Assembly: GCA_019636215.1 (NCBI GenBank)
Contig: JAHBXZ010000002.1
Location: forward strand, 393,352-457,351
Direction of reading: 5' to 3'
Source: Planctomycetota bacterium
GTDB lineage: Bacteria > Planctomycetota > UBA8742 > UBA2392
Length of the DNA: 64,000 bases
Positions 43,019 through 52,157 of the stretch are shown here, piece after piece (position 1 is the first letter of the stretch; each line of letters starts with the position of its first letter). The translations under genes were made by a program, and so were the position numbers. The notes under the pieces were generated by a model. It was not told the DNA's origin and searched no databases. It saw nothing but the letters and a program-made list of their open reading frames with translations.

Positions 43019-44644
43019 TTAGTAATCCTCGTCGTGGTGGTCGTCGGCGGCCGGCTCTTCCTTTTCCGGGATGCTGGTGATGATCGCGTCGGTGGTCAGC
43101 ATCAAGCCGGCCACGGATGCCGCGTTCTCCAGTGCCGTGCGGGTGACCTTGAACGGGTCGACAATGCCCATCTGGTACATGTCGCCGTATTCGTCGGTCA
43201 GCGCGTTGTAGCCGTAGTTCTTGTTCTTTTCGGCCAGCACGTTGCGGGCAATGATGCTGCCGTGCTTGCCGCCGTTTTCGGCAATCTGGCGAATGGGCTG
43301 CCCAACAGCGTGCCGAACGATGTCGATACCCATCTGCTCGTCGTGGTCGGCGCCCTTGAACTTCTCCAGTGCCAATCCGGCGCGCAGCAGTGCCACGCCG
43401 CCGCCGGGCAGAATGCCCTCTTCCATCGCCGCACGGGTGCTGTGCAGCGCGTCTTCCACGCGGGCCTTCAGTTCTTTCATTTCGGGCTCGCTGCCGGCGC
43501 CAACCTTGATCACGGCAATGCCGCCGGCAAGTTTGGCCAGGCGTTCCTGCAGCTTCTCGCGGTCGTAATCGCTGGTGGTGATGTCGATCTCGCGCCGGAT
43601 CTGCTCGGTGCGGGCCTTGATGTCGGCCGTCTTACCGGCACCTTCAATCACAGTGGTGTCTTCGGCCTTGATGATGATCTTCTTGGCCGTGCCCAACTGC
43701 GCGATGGTGATGTCTTCAAGTTTCTCGCCCAGATCCTTCATTACCGGGTGGGCGCCGGTCAGCGTGGCAATGTCTTCCAGCATGGCCTTGCGGCGATCGC
43801 CATAGCCCGGGGCCTTCACGGCGCAGACGTTCAGGATGCCGCGCAGCTTGTTGACCACCAGCGTGGAAAGCGCCTCGCCTTCAATGCTCTCGGCAATGAT
43901 CAGCAACGGGCGGTTGGCCTGGCTGACTTTTTCCAGCAGCGGAACCAGCGGCTGGGCACTGGAAATCTTGTCTTCAAAAATCAGCACCAGCGGCTTTTCA
44001 AACTCGCAGGACATCGCCTGCTGGTTGTTGATGAAGTGCTGGCTGATGTAACCACGGTCAAACTGCATGCCTTCCACAACGTCGACGATGGTTTCGGCCG
44101 TCTTGCTTTCGTCCACCGTGATCACGCCGTCCTTGCCCACCTTCTCCTGGGCAGAGGCAATGATCTCACCGATGCGCTTGTCGTTGTTGGCCGCAATGCT
44201 TGCGACAAACTGAACCTCGCGCTTTCCTTCGCACTTCTGCTTCATCTTGCCAAGCTCGTCGACTACTTTCTCGACGGCCTTCTTGATGCCGCGGTAAATG
44301 CCCGTGGCGTTGGCGCCGCTGGTGACATGCCGAATGCCATCACTGAAAATGGCCTGGGCCAGCAGCGTGGCCGTCGTGGTTCCGTCGCCGGCAATGTCGC
44401 TGGTCTTGCTGGCGACCTCCTTGACCATCTGCGCGGCGCAGTTTTCGTACGGATCGGTCAACTCGATCTCTTCCGCGACCGTAACCCCGTCCTTGGTGAT
44501 GTTGGGTGCGCCCCAGCCTTTGTCGAGCACTGCCGTCTGGCCCTTGGGGCCAAGAGTGGTCACAACAGCGCGGGCGAGTTTCTCAAGGCCGTGGGCAAGT
44601 TTCTCGCGGGCCTCGGCTTCAAAGACGATCTGTTTTGCGGGCAT
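43019..44644 (-). CDS. groL2: Chaperonin GroEL, copy 2
   Basis: A predicted 541-residue chaperonin. The start is the ATG at 44644 ([15 protein letters not shown]) rather than an in-frame ATG 21 bases earlier. It has [52 protein letters not shown] and [13 protein letters not shown]. The tail is acidic and His-rich ([13 protein letters not shown]) with no GGM repeat. It is the first gene of the chaperone cluster and so would be directly under the sigma-54-like promoter at 44691-44708. Divergence from copy 1 is large, so the duplication is old and the roles probably differ. Confidence 0.96.
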   Translation of the reverse strand: MPAKQIVFEAEAREKLAHGLEKLARAVVTTLGPKGQTAVLDKGWGAPNITKDGVTVAEEIELTDPYENCAAQMVKEVASKTSDIAGDGTTTATLLAQAIFSDGIRHVTSGANATGIYRGIKKAVEKVVDELGKMKQKCEGKREVQFVASIAANNDKRIGEIIASAQEKVGKDGVITVDESKTAETIVDVVEGMQFDRGYISQHFINNQQAMSCEFEKPLVLIFEDKISSAQPLVPLLEKVSQANRPLLIIAESIEGEALSTLVVNKLRGILNVCAVKAPGYGDRRKAMLEDIATLTGAHPVMKDLGEKLEDITIAQLGTAKKIIIKAEDTTVIEGAGKTADIKARTEQIRREIDITTSDYDREKLQERLAKLAGGIAVIKVGAGSEPEMKELKARVEDALHSTRAAMEEGILPGGGVALLRAGLALEKFKGADHDEQMGIDIVRHAVGQPIRQIAENGGKHGSIIARNVLAEKNKNYGYNALTDEYGDMYQMGIVDPFKVTRTALENAASVAGLMLTTDAIITSIPEKEEPAADDHHDEDY

Positions 44645-45022
44645 GAATCGGACCTCTGGTTTCAAAAGAGTCGATCAGTTGAGCCCCCTGATGCAAAACC
44701 AGTGCCAACCAAGGGCGAGCACACAACAGGCAATGGAGAGCCATAACTATAGTTTACACCAAGCTTTACGAGGCGACCCGAACCCTGCGTTGGACGCCAA
44801 AACTCACAGCGCCGCCAAACTGACAGCGGTGACTGCGACCTGCCTTATTGGCTGCCCGATTGGCAGGCCAACTTGGACGGAAACTAATCGGCGCGATGCG
44901 CGAGGTGCAAGTCCAGCGCAACTGCCAAGATCGACTCTGTGGCTCGTCGAAAACCGCAATCTTGGATCCAAATTTGGCGCCAGACAAACGTACTATGCTG
45001 AGGTGTTAGGACGGAGACTCCG
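44645..45022. other. 378-bp divergent spacer upstream of the chaperone cluster
   Basis: Next to groEL2 it contains a match to the sigma-54 promoter consensus on the minus strand (44691-44708). I see no CIRCE inverted repeat (TTAGCACTC and GAGTGCTAA). The other 300 bases carry no convincing gene; the bases before 45023 supply GGACGGAG as ribosome binding site for the NPCBM gene. Confidence 0.6.
44691..44708 (-). promoter_or_regulatory. Sigma-54-type (-24/-12) promoter of the chaperone cluster
   Basis: The minus strand reads TTGGCAC, TGGTT, TTGCAT, an exact fit to TGGCAC-N5-TTGCW. The GG and GC doublets are ten bases apart, as required. Transcription would start near 44681, giving a leader of about 37 bases before groEL2. 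No activator site was identified. Confidence 0.55.
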
Positions 45023-46264
45023 ATGAGACTTGCCATCGCCATGCTGGTCGCCTTGGTCGCAGCCCCACTTGCCGCACAGCCCACGGTTCGCAGCATTTTC
45101 AAGGAGCCTGTGACCGGAAAGATCCGCAAGCTGGACGGCCAGGGGCGCCTGGAGATTGAGGTAAAGGGAAGCGATGTCCCGGAACGCATCGGACTCGATG
45201 AAGTTGAACAGATCTCCTTTGGCAACAAAGGCGATGAGCGCAAGCCTGAGGACTCGCCGCTTCGCGTCTACCTGGTAAACGGAGACGTGCTGTACGGACA
45301 GCCCGACAACGCGCCCGACAAAGACGAAGACAAGTTTGTGTTGCGTGGAGCACGCTTTGGCGAACTGGTGCTGTCTATCCAGATGGTCAAGCGCATTGAG
45401 TTCGTGCCCAACGTGCAGCCCAATGTGCTGCCGGAACTGGAGGCGGGCGTCACCCAGGACGTGACCTACTTTGCGGCCTCAGGCGGCAAACCCGCACAGA
45501 CGGACCCGGCCGCTGAACTGGTGCGCATCGTCAAGGACGGCGCGTACATATACAACGAGATCCTGGATGACGACGCGGCCGGCACCAAGTACCTGTGGGC
45601 CAAGTTGCGCGGTGTGGTGTGCTTTCGCTCCCGGCACAACGCCTACGACAAGCTGCTGGCGATTGCCATGCTGCGCGATGGCAGCCTGCTGCGCGGCCCG
45701 ATATCAAGCTGGGAAGGCGGCAAGGTAGTAATCGACCACAAGGTGCTGGGCCGCCAGATTGTGCTGGAGGAAACCTCGCTGCTCTCCATCACCATGAAGA
45801 ATGGCAGATTCCAGTACCTTAGCGACATTGAGTTTGCACGCGCCCCTGAAGAACGACCCTACTATCTGCCCAGCGACTTCAAGTACGACGACTACCTGTT
45901 CAAGGTGCGACGCGACCAGGCCCAAGGCGGCGGCCCGATCAGCATCCGCGGCCGGACCTATGCCAAGGGGTTGGGCGTACACGCGTTGAGCAAACTGACA
46001 TTTGACGTCAACCGGGGGTACAAACGGCTGCTGGCCGAGGTCGGTCTGGATGACAGCGCGGGGGACCTGGCCAGCGTGGAGTTCAAGATCTATGCCGATG
46101 GCAAGCTCATCTGGGAATCCGGTGTGCTGCGCCGCAGCAGTGGTGCCAAGGCGATAGACATTGACATCCTGAACGCCAACCAGATTGTGCTGGAGGTTAC
46201 GGCCGCCGACAACGCCGACATCCAGGATCGCGCCAACTGGGCCAACGCCAAGCTGGTGCGCTGA
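45023..46264 (+). CDS. Exported protein with C-terminal NPCBM-like carbohydrate-binding domain
   Basis: A 413-residue protein with a signal peptide (LAIAMLVALVAAPLAA). The first 270 residues contain repeated short beta segments (GKIRKLDGQGRLEIEV, DVLYGQPDNAPDKDEDKF, LRDGSLLRGPISSWEGGKVV) that look like SH3-like units of unknown role. The last 130 residues match the NPCBM module (KGLGVHALSKLTFDV, FKIYADGKLIWESGVL, LEVTAADNADIQDRANWANA), found on secreted glycan-active proteins. It probably binds a polysaccharide. A strong terminator follows. Confidence 0.8.
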   Translation: MRLAIAMLVALVAAPLAAQPTVRSIFKEPVTGKIRKLDGQGRLEIEVKGSDVPERIGLDEVEQISFGNKGDERKPEDSPLRVYLVNGDVLYGQPDNAPDKDEDKFVLRGARFGELVLSIQMVKRIEFVPNVQPNVLPELEAGVTQDVTYFAASGGKPAQTDPAAELVRIVKDGAYIYNEILDDDAAGTKYLWAKLRGVVCFRSRHNAYDKLLAIAMLRDGSLLRGPISSWEGGKVVIDHKVLGRQIVLEETSLLSITMKNGRFQYLSDIEFARAPEERPYYLPSDFKYDDYLFKVRRDQAQGGGPISIRGRTYAKGLGVHALSKLTFDVNRGYKRLLAEVGLDDSAGDLASVEFKIYADGKLIWESGVLRRSSGAKAIDIDILNANQIVLEVTAADNADIQDRANWANAKLVR

Positions 46265-46283
46265 TGAAGTGCGGCTTCGATTG

Positions 46284-46307
46284 CGGGACGGCCCAGGGGC
46301 CGTCCCG
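46284..46307 (+). terminator. Intrinsic terminator after the NPCBM gene
   Basis: Ten-base arms CGGGACGGCC and GGCCGTCCCG surround CAGG and are followed by TGTTGTTTC. Confidence 0.88.
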
Positions 46308-46394
46308 TGTTGTTTCAGCATCAGCTTTTGGCGTGAGATTGCCGGCTGCCAGGTGACTATCGTTGATTCGCGCAACCCGAGACCGAGCCGAGAC

Positions 46395-49300
46395 ATGAGT
46401 CAGCAACGTGCGCCGCTCTTCGCAGCCATCGCAGTGCTTCTGCTGGTGGGTCTGCTGATTGCGTTTTTTCTGGTCCAGATGGATCCCGCGCCCGCACCGG
46501 CGCGTGGCAACCGCGCGGGTGCTGATGCCAACGGCATCGCACTGCGCCCGGACCAGCCTGACCGCCAAGGTGGCAACGACCGCGACGGCCCCGCAGAGCC
46601 CGACACATCACCCGACACGCAGCCCACACCCAAAGTAGTCGTCCCGAAAGTTCAGACTACTGTTCGTGTCAGTGGCCGAACCCTGGACAGCTACGGCGAG
46701 CCCCGATCCGGCGCGACGGTGACACTGCTGCCTGAGGACGAACTCACCATCACCGGGCCTACGGTTGCATCCGACGACGATGGCAACTTCTCCTTCGAGA
46801 GCGGCTTGAATATCGGCGACCGGTACTTTGTCGCCTGCCTGATGGAAAAGACCGCGCTGAGCGCGACCGCGCCGTTCACCATTGAACAGGATAAACCAGT
46901 AGAGGGCTTGGTCCTGACCATCTATGACGCAGCCCGTTGCTTTGGAGTAGTGATCAATGGCGCCGACAGCAAGCCGCTGGAGGGTGTCACCATTTCCACC
47001 AGTGCCCGGACAAGCGAGCGTCTGCAGCGCCTTGGCGCTTTGCTTGGCCGCCTGAAGCCCTGCATCAGTGATGCCCAAGGCAAGTTTGAACTTGAGCACC
47101 TGCCACCCGGCATGCACATGATCAGCGCGGCCAAGGCCGGATGGACCGCCAATGAGATCAACCCGCTGACCCGCGCCCGCCAGGAAATCGAACTGGGCGA
47201 GTATGCCAACCTTGAGCTGCTGCCATTTGTGCTGGTACAGGCCGGCGTGATCGAAGGTCGCGTGCTGGCAAAGGCCGACAATCGCCCCATCCCCGGGGCC
47301 GTGGTTGAGCTTGGCACGATTCTGGGCGGAACATTCGACACCAAGGTGACAGACGCAGACGGCAAGTTCCGCTTCGAGGATGCCCCGCCGGGAATCGGCG
47401 GCGGACAAGGCCCGGGGCAGGACATGGGCGGACTGACCCTGCGTGCCGTTGCTGCGGGCTATGCGCTGGGAACACGCAACGTACGCGTTCGAAGCGGTGA
47501 AACTCGCAGCGGCCAGGACATTCTTCTGGACAGCGGCTGCGTGGTGACTGGCCGCGTCTTGAACCACAAGTCAGAGCCGCTGGCAGGAGCGCAGGTCTAT
47601 TACAACGACACAGACTTCCAGCGCGGCGGCGAGCTCGTGGTCGGCATCTCGATACCGGCGCGAAAGATCGGGACAGTTACCAACGAGAACGGTGAATTCT
47701 CGCTTGGCTCTTTGCCGCCGGGCACTGTCACGATTGCCGCCAGCCTGAAGGGCTACAGCAACGCTACGGTTCAGGTGGTGGCCGTGGTCGGCACGCCGCA
47801 AGCCGTGTCGCTTACCCTGAAGCCCGAAGCCGTGATTTACGGCCGCGTAACCAATGACCGCGGTGACCCGCTTTCTGGTGTGGCACTGGCCGCCTACGAG
47901 GCCGATGGCCCGCGCGAGCTCGGCTTTGTAATGAAGAGCTTCTTCGGCGAGTCACTTCCTGATCGCGGCGAAAGCACAATGTTCCCAAGTTCCATCCGCA
48001 GCGGCAGCGATGGGACTTACCGCATTGAAGGTCTGAAAGCGGCTTCGTATGTCGTGATTGCCAACACCGCGTTGTACGAAAAGCATGTCAGTGCGGCGCT
48101 GGAGCTCAAGGCAGGCAATGAGCTCGAATACAACATTTCCATGCTGTCCGGGGGAATCATCTTCGGCCGCGTGTACGACGCGGCAGGCCTGCCAATGCCG
48201 GGCGTTCCGGTTACGGGCGCGCGGCTGATTGCCGAAGAGTCCGTGCGAGTGAAGACGGCCTATACCGATCGCAACGGCAACTACGAACTAACCGGCCTTG
48301 GGGCGGGGACATACAAGGTCGTACGCAACAGCGGCGACCTGACACAGCTGCTGCTGCCAAACCCTGCCAGCGAAGTCGCGGTGAAAGCCGGAGAACGCGT
48401 TCAGTTTGACATCTACGACCAGCGGCCCGGCACCGCCCGCATTTACGGGCGCGTCACGCTGGATGGCGTTGTCTACAAAGAACAGTCGCTGGTGCTGATC
48501 GGTGGCAACTTTGCAGGCTTTGCCGCCAACAACACCACCACCGATGCTGACGGCCGGTACGAGTTCCGCAGCGTCCCGTTGGGCACCTACCAGATTGCGC
48601 GCGGCGGGCAGCGGGGCCCGTCGCTGGTGCGCAAGCGCGTACGCGTGGACAAAGCCGGCGACATTGAAGTGAACATTGACTTCTTCACCGTAACCATCGC
48701 CGGCCGCGTGGAACTGGAAGGCGGCGGGCTGCCCGAGGGACGCATTCGTGTCATGGCCAGCCCGGTTTCATCCGAGGGCGAAGATGCCGGAAGCGCCGAT
48801 GAACAGGTCAACGACCTGGAGATGCTGGTCGTCGAGGAATCCAACACCAACGACAAGGGCGAGTTCACGATCCGCGGCCTGTCACCGGGCTTTTACCGCC
48901 TGACAGCGCGCAGTGAAAAGAACGGCATGGTCACGCGGCCCTACCTGAACGTGCGCGCCAACGTCAGCGGTATAGTGCTGCAACTGCCGCGTGTGGCAGC
49001 GTCGCTCAAGGGCGTTGTGAAGGGGCTTGATGAAGCCAAGCCGAACACGCCGTTTGGCCTGATTGCCGCCATCACCATGGAAGACGACAAAGGCCGGCCG
49101 GTTTCACTGGGCGGGTTCGACAACGCCATCAACCTGACCCAGACCAAAGAGTTCACCGTGCCCGGGCTGGCGGAGGGCAACTTTACAGTCACGCTGTCGG
49201 CATCGGGCTACAGCCCGGTGACTTACAACAAGGTGAAGTTTACGGCCGGCGAGGTTACCTCGCTGGAGTTCGTGTTTGCGGCCTCGGGCAGCGCGCGCAT

Positions 49301-49586
49301 CAGGATCACGAACAACGACATCACGCTGGCCAGTGCCTATGAGCTGCAGTACGACATCGTCAACAGCAAGGGCGAGACGTTCAAGAAGCGGTTCACGTTT
49401 CTCGATTTCTTCAACCCCGATGGCTCAGGACAGGGGCTTGAGGAAAACGCCTTCGTGATCAAGGACCTGCCGCCGGAAACCTACACCATCACCCTGACCC
49501 TGCCCGGCTACAAGACCGTCAAGCAGACATTCGTGATCGTTGCTGGGCAGACCACCGACGTAGCCGTAACATTTGAGAAGTCATAG
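46395..49586 (+). CDS. Large membrane-anchored protein built of carboxypeptidase-regulatory-like (beta-sandwich) repeats
   Basis: A predicted 1063-residue protein. The ATG at 46395 is followed by one transmembrane helix (residues 8-28), a Pro/Asp-rich linker, and then roughly ten beta-sandwich repeats of 70-90 residues. Each has the pattern G-x-V/I-x-D, G-x-P-x-x-G-A, then DGNFSF or NGEFSLGSLPPGTVT or GNYELTGLGAGTYKV, typical of CarboxypepD_reg/Cna-B-like domains. The repeats start at about residue 90 and continue to the end. It is probably an extracytoplasmic stalk or binding protein. It is followed 15 bp later by the transglutaminase-like gene. Confidence 0.82.
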   Translation: MSQQRAPLFAAIAVLLLVGLLIAFFLVQMDPAPAPARGNRAGADANGIALRPDQPDRQGGNDRDGPAEPDTSPDTQPTPKVVVPKVQTTVRVSGRTLDSYGEPRSGATVTLLPEDELTITGPTVASDDDGNFSFESGLNIGDRYFVACLMEKTALSATAPFTIEQDKPVEGLVLTIYDAARCFGVVINGADSKPLEGVTISTSARTSERLQRLGALLGRLKPCISDAQGKFELEHLPPGMHMISAAKAGWTANEINPLTRARQEIELGEYANLELLPFVLVQAGVIEGRVLAKADNRPIPGAVVELGTILGGTFDTKVTDADGKFRFEDAPPGIGGGQGPGQDMGGLTLRAVAAGYALGTRNVRVRSGETRSGQDILLDSGCVVTGRVLNHKSEPLAGAQVYYNDTDFQRGGELVVGISIPARKIGTVTNENGEFSLGSLPPGTVTIAASLKGYSNATVQVVAVVGTPQAVSLTLKPEAVIYGRVTNDRGDPLSGVALAAYEADGPRELGFVMKSFFGESLPDRGESTMFPSSIRSGSDGTYRIEGLKAASYVVIANTALYEKHVSAALELKAGNELEYNISMLSGGIIFGRVYDAAGLPMPGVPVTGARLIAEESVRVKTAYTDRNGNYELTGLGAGTYKVVRNSGDLTQLLLPNPASEVAVKAGERVQFDIYDQRPGTARIYGRVTLDGVVYKEQSLVLIGGNFAGFAANNTTTDADGRYEFRSVPLGTYQIARGGQRGPSLVRKRVRVDKAGDIEVNIDFFTVTIAGRVELEGGGLPEGRIRVMASPVSSEGEDAGSADEQVNDLEMLVVEESNTNDKGEFTIRGLSPGFYRLTARSEKNGMVTRPYLNVRANVSGIVLQLPRVAASLKGVVKGLDEAKPNTPFGLIAAITMEDDKGRPVSLGGFDNAINLTQTKEFTVPGLAEGNFTVTLSASGYSPVTYNKVKFTAGEVTSLEFVFAASGSARIRITNNDITLASAYELQYDIVNSKGETFKKRFTFLDFFNPDGSGQGLEENAFVIKDLPPETYTITLTLPGYKTVKQTFVIVAGQTTDVAVTFEKS

Positions 49587-49601
49587 CAACGTCGAGGCCG
49601 C

Positions 49602-50867
49602 ATGTTGACAACGCAGCCCTTCACGCCTTCCCCCGGGCCGTTTTCGGCCCCGGCTGGCGGGCGTATCGGGTGGCTTCTCGTCCTGGCGCTGCTGGCGGGA
49701 TGCAGCACCCAAGGTCGGCCGCAGGACCCCGGCCCGGGTGATTCGCAAACACCCCCCACCGAGATCCACAACACCGGCACGCAGAACCAGACACTGGAGC
49801 AGCTGCTGGCCCAGGAAGACTTTGACCTGCCCCGCGCGCTGCTGCTGTTCAGCGAGAAGCACTATCCTCAATTCGCCGGCAAGCCGTCGCACGACACCGA
49901 TCTTCGGGCCAAGCTGGCCCGCTTTGATGCCTATGCCGCGGACCTGCGCAACGCGCTGCGCCGCGACAAGTCGCCGCGCCAGCGCCTGCTGACACTCAGG
50001 GATTTCGTTCATGCCAAGCTCGGGCTGCGATTTGACACCGCTGACCCGAGCGGCCACGATCCCGAGAACCTGTTCTTTGACCGTGTACTGCAGAACCGAA
50101 AGGGCTACTGCGTCACCCTGTCACTGGCGTACATCGTGTTCGGGCAGGCCGCTGGGCTGGATGTTGCAGGCATCCGTGTGCCAACCCATTTCGTGGTTCG
50201 CTATCGCGACATCGAAAGCGACGGCCAGAAGTTCGAAACGCTGATCGAAACGACCGCACAGGGCGAGACACAGGAAGACACCTACTACTGGGCCAAGTAC
50301 CGGTTCTCGGCCACCAGCGTAGAGGCCGGCGCCTACCTGACACCGCTGACCGACCGACAGATCTTCGGCACGCTGTACAACAACCTGGCCGGGCTGTCGC
50401 ACCTGCGGGGCAACGACTTGCTGGCCATTGAGCAATACGACCGTGCGCTGGAACTTGCCCCGAACAACTGCGAGGCCATGTACAACCGCGCGATCGTGCT
50501 GCGCAGGCTCAAACGCGACCGCGATGCCCTGAAGGACTTCAATGCCGCCCTGCGCACTGACCCGAACTTCGTCCACGCCTACCTGGCCCGCGCACGCCTG
50601 CTGTACGAAAGCGGCGAGAAAGAACAGGCCCGTGAAGACCTTGGCGAGGCCATGCGCAAGCGGCCTGACTGGCCGGAACCCCAGATGCTCAACGGCATCT
50701 TTCTGGCCAAGGATGGTGAACTGGATGCCGCCAAGGCAGCATTCCTGAAAGTGCTGCAGATCGATAATGGCTTCAACTCGGCACGACTTGCCATCGCGGA
50801 GCTTGAGCGCGCCCGCGGCAATCACACCGAGGCCCGCAAGTGGGAACAGGAGGCCGGCAAACGATGA
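49602..50867 (+). CDS. Lipoprotein with transglutaminase-like (SirB1-type) domain and TPR repeats
   Basis: A 421-residue predicted lipoprotein (lipobox LAGC, Cys34, after a long N-terminus). Residues of about 60-230 resemble the Transglut_core2/SirB1 fold. NRKGYCVTLSLAYIVFGQAAGL and VPTHFVVRY give a Cys and a His at the positions of a transglutaminase-like catalytic site. Residues 265-410 are four TPR units (LLAIEQYDRALELAPNN, ALKDFNAALRTDPN). It overlaps the next gene by 4 bp. Many relatives lack the cysteine; its presence here leaves open a protease or amidase activity. Confidence 0.78.
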   Translation: MLTTQPFTPSPGPFSAPAGGRIGWLLVLALLAGCSTQGRPQDPGPGDSQTPPTEIHNTGTQNQTLEQLLAQEDFDLPRALLLFSEKHYPQFAGKPSHDTDLRAKLARFDAYAADLRNALRRDKSPRQRLLTLRDFVHAKLGLRFDTADPSGHDPENLFFDRVLQNRKGYCVTLSLAYIVFGQAAGLDVAGIRVPTHFVVRYRDIESDGQKFETLIETTAQGETQEDTYYWAKYRFSATSVEAGAYLTPLTDRQIFGTLYNNLAGLSHLRGNDLLAIEQYDRALELAPNNCEAMYNRAIVLRRLKRDRDALKDFNAALRTDPNFVHAYLARARLLYESGEKEQAREDLGEAMRKRPDWPEPQMLNGIFLAKDGELDAAKAAFLKVLQIDNGFNSARLAIAELERARGNHTEARKWEQEAGKR

Positions 50868-51682
50868 AACCGACCACCGTGATGAACGCCTGCGAGGCAG
50901 CCGTGTTTGCCGCATCCCGCTTTGTGGCCGACGCTGAGCTTGTCACGCTGGATGCGCTGCTGCGACGGCGGCCGGCGTTGGATGCGCGACCCCGCGTTTT
51001 TGTCACCCGCGTCGAACCCGGCCAGGCCACTGACATTGCCGCGCTTGGCAGGTTGCACTCCGGTGGCATGCCGCCGCTTACCGTTGCACCCTTCGACTTT
51101 GCATCATGCGTAACCATGGCGGCAACGGCGGCGCTGTTTTCCCGGCTTGCGGGCTATGCCAGTGTTGTCCTGCTGGAGCACGAGATCGCAGAGCTTGAGG
51201 GCATGCCCCAGGCACCAGATCAGGTCAAGCCTGGCCCGTTTCCGCCGGCGCCGCCGATCGATCCGCTGCTGCCTGCGCCGCATCGTGACCTGCTGCTTGC
51301 CCGTCACAAGCTTTCGCAGGCACCGACCATCGCGCAGTTTGACCCTGATCCGACACCCGGTGTCAAAGCCGAGTGGCTGGTGATCAGCTTTGGCTCGTCT
51401 GTGGGCGCGGCCGCCGAGGCCGTGTCGCAGTCAAGGGCCACGGGTCAGCGCGTTTCACACTTGCGGCTGGGCACCTTGTGGCCCTTCCCCGAGGAGTCCA
51501 TCCACAAGGCCGCCGCGGGCGTCAAACATGTTGTGGTCCCAGAGCGCAACCTGGGCCAGTACCTGGATGAGATCCGGCGTGTGCTGCCGATGCAGACGGT
51601 GATACCGGCCAATGCTGTTCCCGGCCCGGTTCCGGCCGCGCTGATTCTGGACCGCCTTGCCAACACCCCGCGCTGCTGCTGA
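50864..51682 (+). CDS. Short orphan 2-oxoacid:ferredoxin oxidoreductase alpha-subunit (KorA/PorA)-like protein
   Basis: A predicted 272-residue protein. The ATG overlaps the previous stop (ATGA). The C-terminal 110 residues follow the KorA pattern closely: ISFGSSVGAAAEAV, LRLGTLWPFPEESI and then VVVPERNLGQYLDEIRRVL. The N-terminal half is only weakly similar (VMNACEAAVFAASRF) and is shorter than usual, the whole protein being about 100 residues below a typical KorA. No beta or gamma subunit gene is near, so a working oxidoreductase is doubtful; it may be a remnant or a repurposed protein. The stop overlaps the next start (TGATG). Confidence 0.6.
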   Translation: MKPTTVMNACEAAVFAASRFVADAELVTLDALLRRRPALDARPRVFVTRVEPGQATDIAALGRLHSGGMPPLTVAPFDFASCVTMAATAALFSRLAGYASVVLLEHEIAELEGMPQAPDQVKPGPFPPAPPIDPLLPAPHRDLLLARHKLSQAPTIAQFDPDPTPGVKAEWLVISFGSSVGAAAEAVSQSRATGQRVSHLRLGTLWPFPEESIHKAAAGVKHVVVPERNLGQYLDEIRRVLPMQTVIPANAVPGPVPAALILDRLANTPRCC

Positions 51683-52113
51683 TGACGGCCGACCGCTATC
51701 TCTACAATGCGGCGCTGCAGCTCGACCGGTCGCGCGAGAAGCGGCGGCTTACCAGCATTTCCCACTCGGGTGTGGTTCACGCCGTGCTGAACGACTTCGC
51801 GGCGCGCGAGGCCACCGTGTATGCATGGCTTGCAATGCCCGACCACATCCATGTGCTGTTTTCCGTGGCAAGGCCGCTGCGCGACCTGGACACCTTTCTG
51901 GGGCGGCTCAAGCGGCGCATCAACGCAGACCTTGCCCGGCGGGGGCTGCCGCAATTGGCGTGGCGCCAGCGTGTCGTTCGACATGAGGTGTTCTGGCCAG
52001 GTGTTGCCGATGCCCGCGACTACATCCTGCAGAATCCGGTGCGCGGGCTACTTGTGAGTTCCCCGGACGCCTGGCCCCACAAGGCAACGCCAACACCGCT
52101 GCCAGGCATTTAA
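51682..52113 (+). CDS. REP-associated tyrosine transposase (RAYT/IS200-like Y1 family)
   Basis: A 143-residue protein of the Y1 transposase family. The HUH metal motif is HIH (residues 55-57) in MPDHIHVLF. The catalytic tyrosine is probably Y114 in DYILQNPVRGLLV, the sequence that closes the fold in RAYT proteins. FWPGVADARDYI precedes it. RAYTs are single-copy relatives of IS200 transposases that act on REP palindromes. It starts with a TGATG overlap, so it is coupled to the KorA-like gene rather than framed by its own inverted repeats. The family is normally a little longer at the N-terminus. Confidence 0.82.
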   Translation: MTADRYLYNAALQLDRSREKRRLTSISHSGVVHAVLNDFAAREATVYAWLAMPDHIHVLFSVARPLRDLDTFLGRLKRRINADLARRGLPQLAWRQRVVRHEVFWPGVADARDYILQNPVRGLLVSSPDAWPHKATPTPLPGI

Positions 52114-52119
52114 CGGAAT

Positions 52120-52144
52120 TCGGCCCGCGACAAGCGCGGGCCGA
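52120..52144. terminator. Bidirectional hairpin terminator between convergent genes
   Basis: Ten-base arms TCGGCCCGCG and CGCGGGCCGA surround a 5-nt loop, seven bases after the RAYT stop. It lies between the RAYT-like gene and the convergent gene ending at 52158, and could equally be a REP-type palindrome associated with the transposase gene. Confidence 0.65.
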
Positions 52145-52157
52145 TGAGTGCCTGTGT

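Noticed and set aside
40963..44746. Long plus-strand open frames of 553 and 632 codons opposite the two GroEL genes
   Set aside because: They are antisense shadows of GC-rich genes with strong third-position bias. Their products are rich in Gln, His, Val and Leu without family features, and GroEL identity on the other strand is certain.
44645..45022. CIRCE operator or sigma-32-like promoter in front of groEL2
   Set aside because: No TTAGCACTC/GAGTGCTAA pair and no CTTGAA-type -35 with a CCCCAT-type -10 could be found.
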